NCBI GenBank assembly: GCA_035635555.1
Contig: DASQAT010000046.1
Location: 248,001-312,000, forward strand
Length of the DNA stretch: 64,000 nucleotides
Origin: Candidatus Dormiibacterota bacterium
Lineage (GTDB): Bacteria > Acidobacteriota > Polarisedimenticolia > Gp22-AA2
Direction: 5' to 3'
Position numbers and translations under genes: made by a program. Below the pieces are notes generated by a model. That model was given only the letters and a program-made list of their open reading frames with translations, searched no databases and was not told the DNA's origin. Positions 45,779-54,573 of this stretch are shown piece by piece; position 1 is the first letter of the stretch; every line of letters begins with the position of its first letter.

Positions 45779-45807
45779 TTGCATGCCCCGTGCGCGGCAC
45801 GTAGAAT
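45779..45807 (+). promoter_or_regulatory. promoter of murJ-dtd-xerD
   Basis: TTGCAT (45779-45784), 17-bp spacer, TAGAAT (45802-45807). Leader of about 35 nt with GGGGAGGA before ATG 45847. Confidence 0.65.
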
Positions 45808-45846
45808 CCCCCCGCCCCGGGCGAGCCCGGGAGTGTGGGGAGGACG

Positions 45847-47406
45847 ATGGACAAGGATCGCGGGCTGATCCGCGCGGCCGGCTCGATGAGCGTCGTGACG
45901 ATGCTGAGCCGGATCGCCGGCTATTTCCGGGACAGCCTGCAGGCGACCATCCTGGGGGCGGCGAACTCCTCCGATGCCTTCGTCATCGCCTACCGCATTC
46001 CGAACATGCTGCGCCGGCTGGTGGCCGAGGGTGCCCTGACCTCCGCCTTCGTCCCGACGTTCGCGCGCTACATCCGCTCCGGGGATCGCGAGGCCATGTG
46101 GCGCTTCGCCGCTTCGGTGCTGTACGCCATGGCGGCGCTCCTGGCCGTCATCACCGGGCTCGGCGTCGCGTTCTCGCCCCTTCTGGTGAAGGCCCTCGCC
46201 TGGGGGTTCGCGGTCTCGCCCGAGAAGGTCGCCCTGACGATTTCGCTCAACCGGATGATGTTTCCGTACATTTTCTTCATCTCGCTCTCGGCCATCATGT
46301 CGGGAATCCTGAACGGGTTCGACGTCTTCGCGTTGCCGGCGTTCACCCCTGTCCTGCTCAACGCGGCCATCATCGCCTGCGCCTGGGGGCTGCGCAACCA
46401 CTTCGCAGATCCCGCGTACGGTTTCGCCGTGGGGGTCCTCATCGGCGGCTTCCTGCAGCTGATCGTGCAGATCCCCGCGCTCTGGCGGCACGGCATGAGT
46501 CTGCGTCCGCCCGCGAGCCTCGACCTCGTGGGTCTCAAGGAGGTGGGCCGGCTGATCCTGCCACGCGTGTTCGGCGTCGGCATCATCCAGGTGAACCTGG
46601 TGATCGACTCGCAGTTCGCGACCTCCCTGCAGTCCGGAAGCGTCTCCTTTCTCTACTACGCCAACCGCGTGACCGAGCTGACCCTGGGAATCTTCGCGAT
46701 CAGCCTGTCCACCGTGATTCTGCCGACCCTGTCGCGCGCCACCGCGGATCGCGACGCCGAGAAGGTGCGCGGCCTGCTGTCGACGGCGATGCGCCTGCTT
46801 CTCTTCGTGACCGTCCCGGCCACCCTCGGTCTCATCGTGCTGCGCGTGCCGATCATCCACGTCCTGTTCGAGCGCGGCCGGTTCACCCGGGAGGACACCC
46901 TCCTGACCGCCAGCGCCCTGGCCTATTACTCCATCGGACTGCTCCCTTTCGCGGCGGTGAACATCCAGGCTACGGCGTTCTACGCGCATCGGGACACGCG
47001 CACGCCGGTCAAGGTCGGGGCGCTCACGTTCTTCCTGCACCTCCTCCTCAACTTCGCGCTGCGCGGGCCGATGCGGCACAGCGGTATCGCGCTCTCCACG
47101 TCGATCTCCGCGCTCGCGGACAGCGCGTTGCTCGCCTGGATGCTCAGGCGCCGCGCCGGGGAGTACCTGGACGCCGGCGTGGCGCGGTCGGCGTGGCACA
47201 CGCTCGTGGCGGCGGGGGCGATGGCCGCGGTCCTGATGTTCGGGCTGCGGGTCGTCGACGTCGTCGCTCTCCACGGTCTCGCCGCCAAGGTCCTGTCGCT
47301 GGGCGGCCTCATTGCGGGGGGGGGGGCGGTCTACTTCGGAGCGATGGCGCTGCTCGGCAACGATGAAATGAGAATGCTGCGATCGGGACTGGGGCCGGGA
47401 CGATGA
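45847..47406 (+). CDS. murJ: lipid II flippase MurJ
   Basis: Polytopic MOP-superfamily protein of 519 aa with about 14 transmembrane segments. It flips lipid II for peptidoglycan synthesis. The N-terminal part has T-M-L-S-R-I-A-G-Y-F-R-D, Y-R-I-P-N-M-L-R-R-L-V-A-E-G-A-L-T-S-A-F-V-P, with the Arg and Glu residues essential in MurJ. Y-F-Y-A-H-R-D-T-R-T-P-V-K-type motif occurs near residue 380 (A-F-Y-A-H-R-D-T-R-T-P). ATG 45847 chosen for GGGGAGGA. Confidence 0.95.
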   Translation: MDKDRGLIRAAGSMSVVTMLSRIAGYFRDSLQATILGAANSSDAFVIAYRIPNMLRRLVAEGALTSAFVPTFARYIRSGDREAMWRFAASVLYAMAALLAVITGLGVAFSPLLVKALAWGFAVSPEKVALTISLNRMMFPYIFFISLSAIMSGILNGFDVFALPAFTPVLLNAAIIACAWGLRNHFADPAYGFAVGVLIGGFLQLIVQIPALWRHGMSLRPPASLDLVGLKEVGRLILPRVFGVGIIQVNLVIDSQFATSLQSGSVSFLYYANRVTELTLGIFAISLSTVILPTLSRATADRDAEKVRGLLSTAMRLLLFVTVPATLGLIVLRVPIIHVLFERGRFTREDTLLTASALAYYSIGLLPFAAVNIQATAFYAHRDTRTPVKVGALTFFLHLLLNFALRGPMRHSGIALSTSISALADSALLAWMLRRRAGEYLDAGVARSAWHTLVAAGAMAAVLMFGLRVVDVVALHGLAAKVLSLGGLIAGGGAVYFGAMALLGNDEMRMLRSGLGPGR

Positions 47407-47849
47407 AAGCGGTCGTGCAGCGGGTTTCGCGTGCCGAGGTGCGCGTCGGTGGCGAGGTCGCGGGACGGATCGGCCGCGGGCTCCTCGTGTTGTTCGCCGT
47501 GGAGAAGGGGGATACCGCCGGCGAACTTGACTGGTTCTCCGACAAAGTGCTTAATATGCGCATCTTCGAAGATCAAGACGGCAAGATGAACCTTTCCGCC
47601 CTCGAGACGCGCGCCGAGATTCTCGTCGTGTCGCAATTCACGCTCGCCGGCGACCTGAGCCGCGGGCGGCGCCCCGGATTCGAAAGGGCGGCGCCACCGG
47701 AGGAGGCCGAGCCGCTGTATCGCGCCTTCGTCGAGAAGCTCTCGCAGGGCCCGCTGAAAATCGAGACCGGCCGGTTCCGGGAGTTCATGGCCGTGGAGCT
47801 GGTCAATGACGGGCCGGTCACGCTGATTCTCGAGGGCCGGTCTCGATGA
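47403..47849 (+). CDS. dtd: D-aminoacyl-tRNA deacylase
   Basis: 148 aa. DTD removes D-amino acids from mischarged tRNA. It has the opening M-K-A-V-V-Q-R-V-S-R-A-E-V, D-K-V-L-N-M-R-I-F, the S-Q-F-T-L-A-G-D motif and N-D-G-P-V-T-L near the end. ATG overlaps murJ and its stop overlaps xerD, both by 4 bp. Confidence 0.95.
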   Translation: MKAVVQRVSRAEVRVGGEVAGRIGRGLLVLFAVEKGDTAGELDWFSDKVLNMRIFEDQDGKMNLSALETRAEILVVSQFTLAGDLSRGRRPGFERAAPPEEAEPLYRAFVEKLSQGPLKIETGRFREFMAVELVNDGPVTLILEGRSR

Positions 47850-48736
47850 AATCCGATTTCCTGATCGACGATTTCGTGCACTATCTCACGGTCGAGCGCG
47901 GGCTCGCCAAGAACTCTCTCCTCGCGTACGGTCGCGATCTGGTCAAATTCAGCCGCTACCTCAAGGCCAAGGGGCGGAACCCGCGGCAGGTGCGCCAGGG
48001 GGAGATCAACGAGTTCGCGCGCCGCCTCTCGGCCGAAGGACTGGCGCCCAAGTCGATCGCCCGGGCCCTGAACGCCGTCCGCATGTTCTACCGGTACCTT
48101 GTGATGGAGAAGATCGTCGCCGAGGATCCCACCGCGCAGGTCCGCGGACCCCGCACCACCAAGTCCCTGCCGCGCTACCTGACGCTGGAGGAGGTGGACC
48201 AGCTCCTGTCCTCCGCGGATGTCTCGACGCCCCTCGGCGTGCGCGACGCCGCCATGGTCGAGCTTCTCTACGCCACCGGGCTGCGCGTCTCCGAAATGGT
48301 GTCCCTGCGCGTCCGCGACCTGAGCCTTGAGGCGGGGTACCTGCGCTGCGTCGGAAAGGGGAGCAAGGAGCGTCTGGTGCCCCTGGGGCGCGGTGCGGCC
48401 GATCGCCTGCGCCCCTACCTCGACGGGGCGCGGCCCCGGCTTCTCAATGGCGCCGCCCGTCCCTCGCTGTTCCTCAACAACCGCGGCTGTCCGATGACCC
48501 GGCAGGGCTTCTGGAAGATTCTCAAGAAGCACGGTCGCGCCGTCGGCCTCAGGGGGAAGCTCAGTCCGCATGTCCTGCGCCACTCGTTTGCCACCCACCT
48601 GCTCGAGCGCGGCGCCGACCTGCGATCGGTGCAGATGATGCTGGGCCACGCCGACATCTCCACCACGCAGATCTACACGCACATCAACCGTGAGCGCCTG
48701 CGCGCGATCTACCGCGACTTCCACCCGCGCGCCTGA
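47846..48736 (+). CDS. xerD: site-specific tyrosine recombinase XerD/XerC
   Basis: 296-aa recombinase for chromosome-dimer resolution. N-terminal SAM-like core-binding domain (L-T-V-E-R-G-L-A-K-N-S-L-L-A-Y), then catalytic residues Arg in T-G-L-R-V-S-E, Lys in G-K-G-S-K-E-R, H-V-L-R-H-S-F-A-T-H, H in L-G-H-A-D-I-S-T-T-Q and nucleophile Tyr in I-Y-T-H-I. Ordinary spacing and context (no phage genes) favour XerD over an integrase. Confidence 0.93.
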   Translation: MKSDFLIDDFVHYLTVERGLAKNSLLAYGRDLVKFSRYLKAKGRNPRQVRQGEINEFARRLSAEGLAPKSIARALNAVRMFYRYLVMEKIVAEDPTAQVRGPRTTKSLPRYLTLEEVDQLLSSADVSTPLGVRDAAMVELLYATGLRVSEMVSLRVRDLSLEAGYLRCVGKGSKERLVPLGRGAADRLRPYLDGARPRLLNGAARPSLFLNNRGCPMTRQGFWKILKKHGRAVGLRGKLSPHVLRHSFATHLLERGADLRSVQMMLGHADISTTQIYTHINRERLRAIYRDFHPRA

Positions 48737-48810
48737 TCGCCCGTCTCCGCAGACACGACGCGCGGATTCCGGGATCGACGACACGGAGGCCGCAGATCGG
48801 ATCCGGTTGC

Positions 48811-48839
48811 TTGACACGTTCGGAGGCGTGTGCTTGACT
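48811..48839 (+). promoter_or_regulatory. possible extended -10 promoter of accA
   Basis: Perfect TTGACA (48811-48816), 17-bp spacer ending in TGC, then TTGACT (48834-48839), a weak -10 helped by the TGn extension. It ends 7 nt before ATG 48847, and no ribosome-binding site lies between. Confidence 0.4.
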
Positions 48840-48846
48840 ACCTCGC

Positions 48847-49809
48847 ATGGCCGCCGAGGAAGACGATTTCGAACGGCCGCTGCGCGAACTGGAGAAGAAG
48901 ATCGAGGAGCTCTCCGGCGTGCCGGGCGGTGAGGATCGCGCCGACGAAATCGAGCGACTCGACCGGCGCCTGCAGGCGCTGCGTCAGGAAGTGTACGCGC
49001 GGCTGACGCCGTGGCAGAGGGCGCTGGTGGCGCGCCATCCGAAGCGACCCTACACCCTGGACTACATCCGTCTTCTCTTTTCCGACTTCGTGGAGATCCA
49101 CGGCGACCGGAAGTACGCGGACGATCCCGCCATCGTCGCCGGGTTCGCGTCCTACAAGGGAGCGCCGGTTGCGGTCCTCGGTCATCAGAAGGGACGCGAC
49201 ACGCGCGAGAAGGTCCGCCGCAACTTCGGCATGCCGCGACCCGAGGGCTATCGCAAGGCGGTGCGCATCATGGACCTGGCCGAGAAGTTCCAGAGGCCGC
49301 TGTTCACGTTCGTCGACACGCCGGGCGCCTACCCCGGCAAGGGGGCGGAGGAACGCGGCCAGGCGGAGGCGATCGCCACGAGCCTGCGCACGATGGCCCG
49401 TCTCAGCGTCCCGATCATCGTGACGGTGACCGGCGAGGGTGGCAGCGGTGGCGCCCTGGCGATCGCCGTGGGGGACCGCATCCTGATGCTCGAGCACGCC
49501 GTCTATTCGGTGATCAGCCCGGAGGGTTGCGCGGCGATCCTCTGGTCGGACCAGGGCAAGGCCAAGGACGCGGCCCGCGCCATGCGGATCACCGCGCCGG
49601 ACCTGCGCGAACTCGAGATCGTCGACGGCATCGTGCCGGAGCCGCCGGGCGGAGCCCAGGCCGATCACGCGAGGCAGGCGGCGATCCTCGACGAGCACCT
49701 GGCGTGGGCGCTGGACGATCTCAGGAGCGCGGCGCCCGCCGAGCGCGTCGAGGCGCGCTACCAGAAGTTCCGTCGGATGGGGACCTTCGGCCAGGCGAAG
49801 TTTTTTTGA
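48847..49809 (+). CDS. accA: acetyl-CoA carboxylase carboxyltransferase subunit alpha
   Basis: 320 aa. AccA pairs with AccD to make malonyl-CoA. Marks: P-Y-T-L-D-Y-I near residue 69, [28 protein letters not shown], and [11 protein letters not shown]. accD is not in the window. Its last 89 nt are antisense to the mazG 3' end. Confidence 0.95.
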   Translation: MAAEEDDFERPLRELEKKIEELSGVPGGEDRADEIERLDRRLQALRQEVYARLTPWQRALVARHPKRPYTLDYIRLLFSDFVEIHGDRKYADDPAIVAGFASYKGAPVAVLGHQKGRDTREKVRRNFGMPRPEGYRKAVRIMDLAEKFQRPLFTFVDTPGAYPGKGAEERGQAEAIATSLRTMARLSVPIIVTVTGEGGSGGALAIAVGDRILMLEHAVYSVISPEGCAAILWSDQGKAKDAARAMRITAPDLRELEIVDGIVPEPPGGAQADHARQAAILDEHLAWALDDLRSAAPAERVEARYQKFRRMGTFGQAKFF

Positions 49810-50578
49810 GCGACCTCTTGGCCTCCTCCCACAGCGCTTCCATGCGTCCCCTGTTCTCGGGCGCCGTCTCGAGGCCCTCCTTCCGCAGCCGCTCCTCGAC
49901 GTAACGGAATCGATCCACGAACTTTCGATTCGCATCCTGGAGCGCCAGCTCGGGGTCGATGTCCGCGTGACGAGCGACATTGACGATCGTGAAGAGCAGG
50001 TCGCCGATCTCCTCCCGGATCGCCCCGCGCTTCCTCGAACGCAGCGCCCGGCGCATCTCGTCGGCCTCCTCCTCGAATTTCTCGAGGAGTCCCTTGAGAT
50101 CGGCCCAGTCGAACCCGACGCGCGCGGCCTTCGAGGAGATGCGCAACGCCTTCAGGAGCGCGGGCAGCGCGGGAGGGACGCTGCCGAACATCGAGCCGTC
50201 GGGCTTGCCGCGTCGCTCCTCGACCTTGATCTGCTCCCATTGTCGGAGGACCTGGTCGGCATCGCCCAAACGCGTGTCCCCGAAGACATGCGGGTGCCTT
50301 CGTATGATCTTGTCGCCGATGTCCCGCATGACGGCCTCCATGTCGAACTCGCCGCGTTCGCTGGCGATGCGGCACTGGAACACGATCTGGAACAGGAGGT
50401 CGCCCAGCTCCTCGCGGTGGGCGGCCGGCACGCCGGAACGCATCGCGTCGACCACCTCGTACGTCTCCTCCAGGAGGAAAGTTGCGAGCGTCTCGTAGGT
50501 CTGCTCGCGATCCCAAGGACAGCCGTCGGGACCGCGAAGGCGATCCATGATCTCCGTGAGTCGCTTCATCTCCGACAC
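49721..50578 (-). CDS. mazG: nucleoside triphosphate pyrophosphohydrolase MazG
   Basis: 285 aa, two MazG repeats. The first has [18 protein letters not shown] and E-E-L-G-D-L-L-F-Q; the second has E-E-E-A-D-E-M and E-E-I-G-D-L-L-F-T. It hydrolyses dNTPs/NTPs to monophosphates. GTG 50578 is preceded by GGGGAG. The basic C-terminal tail (about 28 residues) is encoded antisense to the end of accA and has no counterpart in the core fold. Confidence 0.93.
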   Translation of the reverse strand: MSEMKRLTEIMDRLRGPDGCPWDREQTYETLATFLLEETYEVVDAMRSGVPAAHREELGDLLFQIVFQCRIASERGEFDMEAVMRDIGDKIIRRHPHVFGDTRLGDADQVLRQWEQIKVEERRGKPDGSMFGSVPPALPALLKALRISSKAARVGFDWADLKGLLEKFEEEADEMRRALRSRKRGAIREEIGDLLFTIVNVARHADIDPELALQDANRKFVDRFRYVEERLRKEGLETAPENRGRMEALWEEAKRSLKKTSPGRRSPSDGTSGSAPRRARRAPRS

Positions 50579-50602
50579 TACAGTCTCCCCGGCGCGCCGC
50601 GC

Positions 50603-50631
50603 ATCTTAGTCCACCGCGGGGGGCGGAGCAA
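50603..50631 (-). promoter_or_regulatory. promoter of mazG
   Basis: On the minus strand: TTGCTC (50631-50626), 17-bp spacer, TAAGAT (50608-50603). Leader of about 18 nt to GTG 50578. Confidence 0.5.
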
Positions 50632-50665
50632 CGGCAGGGAGGAAACGCCGCCGCGATACGAGCGC

Positions 50666-50695
50666 TTGTGCGGGGCTACGCCGCGGTGCTATCCT
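50666..50695 (+). promoter_or_regulatory. promoter of the DUF1844 gene cluster
   Basis: TTGTGC (50666-50671), 18-bp spacer, TATCCT (50690-50695). Weak -10 match, but well placed between the divergent genes. Confidence 0.4.
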
Positions 50696-50732
50696 CCGCG
50701 CCGCGAGCACGGTGTGGCGGAGACGCGGCACG

Positions 50733-51203
50733 ATGATGGAGAAAAAGGACGAGAGGAAACGCGAGGAGATCCGCGTCGTCGATCGGCGCCTGTTCACGCC
50801 CGACGGGACGCGGCGGACTCCCGACGCGCCTTCCGAGGAGTCCCCGCCTCCGCACCCGGCGCCCCCGGGGCATTCGCGGGTCACCGCAGCGGACGCTCAG
50901 CCTCCCGCTGCGGCGACGTCGACCCGGGAGGAGCAGGCCGCGTCGGCCCACTTCGTGGGGCTCGTTCGCAACCTGGCGGCGACCGCCGCGGCCAATCTGG
51001 GTGAGATGCCCAACCCCTTCAGCGGCCAGGTCGAAATGGACCTCGACGGCGCCCGGCAGGTGATCGATCTCCTTCAGGCCCTCCAGATCAAAACGCGCGG
51101 AAACCTGACGCCTGACGAGGCGAGGCTGATGGATTCGCTTCTCTACGATCTCAAGCTCGCGGTCGTCAAACTCCAGAAGCAGAAGACATCGAAGACGTCG
51201 TGA
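50733..51203 (+). CDS. DUF1844 family protein
   Basis: 156 aa. The first 80 residues are basic, then Pro/Ala-rich and probably disordered. Residues 85-150 match DUF1844: F-V-G-L-V-R-N-L-A, A-A-N-L-G-E, A-R-Q-V-I-D-L-L-Q-A-L-Q-I-K-T-R-G-N-L-T with an L-L-Y-D-L-K-L end. The domain is all-helical and of unknown function, common in Acidobacteriota and Deltaproteobacteria-like groups. ATG 50733 and 50736 are both possible starts. Confidence 0.82.
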   Translation: MMEKKDERKREEIRVVDRRLFTPDGTRRTPDAPSEESPPPHPAPPGHSRVTAADAQPPAAATSTREEQAASAHFVGLVRNLAATAAANLGEMPNPFSGQVEMDLDGARQVIDLLQALQIKTRGNLTPDEARLMDSLLYDLKLAVVKLQKQKTSKTS

Positions 51204-51225
51204 GCCGTCCGCGCGCCCTGCGCCC

Positions 51226-53241
51226 ATGGTCGAGCGTCCGTCCTTCATGAGAAGGTGCTTGACCCGCGGCCCGGCGACCGTCGCCGTGGCGCTGCTCCTC
51301 GGGTCCACCGTCGCTCCCGCGCGCGGGCAGGAGCCCGAGGTCATCGTCCTCGATCCGAACCACCCGATCATCCAGAACCCGGGGACGATCCCCCCGCCTG
51401 CCGGCGGCGGGGCGGGTCCTTCAGGGGAGACGGCGGCCGCCGACGTGGCGCCCCTCCTGGAGGGCGTGAACGCGCGCGAGGTCCTCGCCGAACTGTGGTT
51501 CAAGGAGCGTGCGCTGCTGCAGCGCGGGGAATCGGTCGAGGCCGCCCGACTGATCGAGACGGCACTCGATTTCATGAAGCGCGAAGGGCTCAGGGGAGCG
51601 CCCCAGATCGCCGGGGCCTTCTTGGCCGAGGCCCGCCGCCACCTGGACGAGGGTGATTACCGCGGAGCGCAGGAGAATTTCCGGCTCGCGTCCCGTTTCG
51701 ATCCGGCGCTGGTCGCGGCCCACCTGGGTCTGGCGATCGCCCTCGTGCGCGGGGACCGGGACCTTTCGGGGGCTGTCGGAGAGACCTGGTCCGCCCTCAA
51801 GATCTGGGTGAGCGACGCGGACTCCGTGTACCAGCAGACCGGCAATGGACTGCTCATCGTCTACCTGGGGCTGTGTCTCGGAGTCGCCGCTGCTCTCCTG
51901 CTGATCTGTCTGCACATTTCGCCGGCGTTCTTCCACGACCTGCGGGAGCGCTACGCGAGGACCCTGTCCGACGAATCGGCGCGTCTGCTGGGCTGGGCGC
52001 TCATGGTGCTGCCGATTCTTGTCCTGGCACCGTTCGTCTGGCTCCTGTCCTCCTGGACGGTGCTGTTCTTTCCCTATTTCAGGAGGGCGGAGAGACTCCT
52101 CGCGCTCCTGGCGCTGGGCCTGCTGATCGGGACGGGTCCCGTGGGATGCGTGGTGGACTGGATCGCGGGGACCGCGGTCGATCCCGGGGCGCGGGCGCTC
52201 ATTCGAACGCTCCGCGGAGGCTACGACGTCCAGGATCTCAAGGCGCTCGAGCGGCTGGCCACGGAGCATCCGGACGACCCGATGTTTCCGTTCGTCCTGG
52301 CCTCGATGCACCGCATGGCCGGAAGGTTCGACGAGGCGATGAACCTGTACAAGCGGGTGCTTGCAATCGATCGGGGGAACGCGCGCGCCATGGTGAATCT
52401 CGCCAACTTGAACGCGCTCCGCCAGGAGTTCTCGATCGCCCAGAATCTGTATAAGAAGGCGGGGGACATCGACCCGACCCTCGCGATCGCCCATTACAAC
52501 AGCCACCTCGCCCATCTCGAGGCCTTCCACCTCGAATCGGCGGACCAGGAACTGAAGGCCGCGCGACGCATCGACGACGCGCTGGTCACCGCGCTTCTGG
52601 CGCAGGGGAACGAAGGTCGCGCCAAGAGGACGCCGGCCGACCTCGGATACACGCGCGCGGAGATCTGGAAGCGGGCGCTCTCGCTGCGGCTCGAGCAGGG
52701 CGTGCGGTCGACCTGGTCGCGCGCTCTCTCGGCCCCGGCGACAGTCGCCGGCGGAGCCGGGCTCCTTCTGGCGCTCATCCTTCCCGGGTTCGGAGTGGCG
52801 CCCCGCTCCACCGCGGCGCGGCGGTGCCGGCGCTGCGGGAGGCCGTTCTGCCGGCGCTGCCGGGTCGGTTCGAAGGACCCCGACCACTGTTCCCAGTGCG
52901 TGCATCTGTTCATCCTGCGCGACGGGCTGGCGCCAACCGTCAAGAGCAGGAAGATGGAAGAGGTCGTGCGGTACCGGCGCCGCGTCTGGGTCGGGCGGAG
53001 ACTGCTGAGCCTTCCGCTCCCGGGGAGCGGACATGTCCTGGGCGGCAGGTCCTGGCTCGGATCGCTCCTTCTTGCCTGCTGGTGCGGGGTCTGGCTGGGA
53101 ATCCTCCTGAAGGACCAGCTTCTCGTCCCCGCGGAGGCGATCACCTCGGCCAATCTGGGAGCCGACGCGGTGCTCGGTTCGTTCGGACTGCTCGTCTGGC
53201 TGATCGGAAATCTGTCGTCGCAGGAAGCCGAGAAGGAGTGA
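51226..53241 (+). CDS. polytopic membrane protein with TPR repeats and a zinc-finger module
   Basis: 671 aa. Signal or anchor (A-T-V-A-V-A-L-L-L-G-S-T-V-A-P-A-R-G), helical TPR-like region (about 85-185), membrane segments near 205, 260 and 290, a second TPR region (about 335-455: A-G-R-F-D-E-A-M-N-L-Y-K-R-V-L-A-I-D), another hydrophobic stretch (about 505-525), then a cysteine module C-R-R-C-G-R-P-F-C-R-R-C with a later C-S-Q-C, and two final hydrophobic segments. No known enzyme domain. ATG 51247 is an alternative that fits a signal peptide better. It stands 6 bp upstream of the DUF4388 gene. Confidence 0.72.
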   Translation: MVERPSFMRRCLTRGPATVAVALLLGSTVAPARGQEPEVIVLDPNHPIIQNPGTIPPPAGGGAGPSGETAAADVAPLLEGVNAREVLAELWFKERALLQRGESVEAARLIETALDFMKREGLRGAPQIAGAFLAEARRHLDEGDYRGAQENFRLASRFDPALVAAHLGLAIALVRGDRDLSGAVGETWSALKIWVSDADSVYQQTGNGLLIVYLGLCLGVAAALLLICLHISPAFFHDLRERYARTLSDESARLLGWALMVLPILVLAPFVWLLSSWTVLFFPYFRRAERLLALLALGLLIGTGPVGCVVDWIAGTAVDPGARALIRTLRGGYDVQDLKALERLATEHPDDPMFPFVLASMHRMAGRFDEAMNLYKRVLAIDRGNARAMVNLANLNALRQEFSIAQNLYKKAGDIDPTLAIAHYNSHLAHLEAFHLESADQELKAARRIDDALVTALLAQGNEGRAKRTPADLGYTRAEIWKRALSLRLEQGVRSTWSRALSAPATVAGGAGLLLALILPGFGVAPRSTAARRCRRCGRPFCRRCRVGSKDPDHCSQCVHLFILRDGLAPTVKSRKMEEVVRYRRRVWVGRRLLSLPLPGSGHVLGGRSWLGSLLLACWCGVWLGILLKDQLLVPAEAITSANLGADAVLGSFGLLVWLIGNLSSQEAEKE

Positions 53242-53247
53242 CGCGGC

Positions 53248-54480
53248 ATGGCGCTGAAGGGGACGCTGAAGGATTTCAGTCTGGCGGACATCTTCCAGCT
53301 CATCGGCATCCAGCATAAGACCGGCGTGCTGACTCTCAAGAGCGACAAGGAAGTGGTCACCGTCTCGTTCGTCGAGGGGAACGTCGTCTCGGCCGATGCG
53401 CTGCACCGGAGGCTTGAGGACAGGATCGGCACCGTGCTCGTGAAATCCGGGCGCATCACCGAGGCGCAGCTCCAGGAGGCCCTGCGCATCCAGAAGAGCA
53501 CGCTGAAACGGATGGGAAACATCCTGGTCGAGAACAAGTTCATCGACCCCAACATTCTGCGGGAGGCCCTGCAGATCCAGATCAGCCACATGGTCCACCG
53601 GCTGTTCCGTTGGCGCGACGGCGAGTACGACTTCTCGCAGGAGGAGCGCGTCGACTACGACAAGGAGCATGTCGTTCCGATGTCCGCGGAGAGCATCCTC
53701 ATGGAGGGCGCCCGCATTCTCGACGAATGGCCGATGATAGAGAAGGGGATACGATCCTTCTCGGCCGTCTACCGGCACGCCAACGTCGAAATCGCCGCCG
53801 CCCCGAAGGGGGCCGCCGCGACCGCGGGCAAGGACGACGCGGCCCGCGCCATCACCTTGAGCGATGAAGAGCGCAAGGTCTACCAGCTGGTGGACGGCCA
53901 CCGCACGGTGCAGGAGATCGTCGAGCGTTGCAGTCTGAGCGAATTCGACACCTGCCGGCTCCTCTACGAACTGATTGGACGCCAGCTCCTCGAGGAGGTC
54001 AAGAGCGTCGGCCCCAGGACGGCACCGGCGGCCTCCCCGGCCCGGGCGGTCTCCGGAACCCCGGCAGCCTCCAGAGCGCTTGTCGCCCTCGGGTATCTGA
54101 TCCTGGTGCTCCTGGCGGGGGGCCTCGTGACGCGCCACGCCGAAACCATTGCGCGCGGGCTCCTGCGAGGGGAGGCGGCTGCGCCGTACCTGAATCCTCT
54201 CATCGGCGGGGAGCAGGCGCGCTCGATCCGGGGTTCGATCACCCTCAGCCGGATGCAGCGGGTCGATTTCGCGATCCAGGTCTACTTCCTGCTTAACCGG
54301 GGATATCCCGAGAACCTGAGATATCTCGTCACGAGCCATCTTCTCAAGCCACAGGCCATCCTGGATCCTCTCGGCAGACCGTTCGAGTATCGGATCACGC
54401 CCGGTGGATACAGTATCTCCTTCGCGCCGGATGGGAATCCTGTCAATCGAGTCGAGATTAGCAGTGCGCCATCCGGGTAG
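53248..54480 (+). CDS. DUF4388 protein with C-terminal pseudopilin-like domain
   Basis: 410 aa. Residues 1-100 match DUF4388 (G-T-L-K-D-F-S-L-A-D-I-F-Q-L-I-G and T-G-V-L-T-L). A helical region (about 65-160, with I-T-E-A-Q-L-Q-E-A-L) and a winged-helix-like part (about 205-255, V-Y-Q-L-V-D-G-H-R-T-V-Q-E-I) follow. One transmembrane segment lies near 275-292 (L-V-A-L-G-Y-L-I-L-V-L-L-A-G-G). The final 80 residues contain R-G-Y-P-E-N-L-R-Y-L and L-D-P-L-G-R-P-F-E-Y-R, like the globular end of type II secretion major pseudopilins. Unusual fusion; function unknown. Confidence 0.75.
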   Translation: MALKGTLKDFSLADIFQLIGIQHKTGVLTLKSDKEVVTVSFVEGNVVSADALHRRLEDRIGTVLVKSGRITEAQLQEALRIQKSTLKRMGNILVENKFIDPNILREALQIQISHMVHRLFRWRDGEYDFSQEERVDYDKEHVVPMSAESILMEGARILDEWPMIEKGIRSFSAVYRHANVEIAAAPKGAAATAGKDDAARAITLSDEERKVYQLVDGHRTVQEIVERCSLSEFDTCRLLYELIGRQLLEEVKSVGPRTAPAASPARAVSGTPAASRALVALGYLILVLLAGGLVTRHAETIARGLLRGEAAAPYLNPLIGGEQARSIRGSITLSRMQRVDFAIQVYFLLNRGYPENLRYLVTSHLLKPQAILDPLGRPFEYRITPGGYSISFAPDGNPVNRVEISSAPSG

Positions 54481-54491
54481 CTGTCTACCTG

Positions 54492-54540
54492 ACAAGTAAC
54501 TTACAAATAACGACTTATTGAACGTACGAAGCACAAATAA
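54492..54540 (+). repeat. ACAAATAA repeats in the AT-rich leader of dnaK
   Basis: ACAAGTAAC (54492-54500), ACAAATAAC (54503-54511) and ACAAATAAT (54533-54541) are spaced 11 and 30 bp apart, about one and three helical turns. They lie in the most AT-rich stretch of the window, upstream of the dnaK promoter. Confidence 0.45.
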
Positions 54541-54543
54541 TAA

Positions 54544-54564
54544 CTTGACAATGATACACTCAAT
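54544..54564 (+). promoter_or_regulatory. HAIR-like HspR operator
   Basis: CTTGACA-N7-ACTCAAT matches 11 of 14 conserved positions of the actinobacterial HAIR element (CTTGAGT-N7-ACTCAAG). It covers the -35 box and half the spacer of the dnaK promoter, and the hspR gene is in the same operon. Confidence 0.6.
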
Positions 54565-54573
54565 ATTTATACT
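54545..54573 (+). promoter_or_regulatory. sigma-70 promoter of the dnaK operon
   Basis: TTGACA (54545-54550), 17-bp spacer, TATACT (54568-54573). Leader of about 35 nt with AAGGAGG before ATG 54617. Confidence 0.75.

Noticed and set aside
47846-48736. Tyrosine recombinase as sign of an integrated element
   Set aside because: It is coupled to murJ and dtd, has XerD-like sequence, and no attachment repeats or phage genes are nearby, although tRNA genes are present in the window.
51421-54534. Very long open frame on the minus strand opposite the TPR-zinc-finger and DUF4388 genes
   Set aside because: It is antisense to well-supported coding, has no recognisable motif and low-complexity composition; GC-rich codon usage leaves few stops on the other strand.
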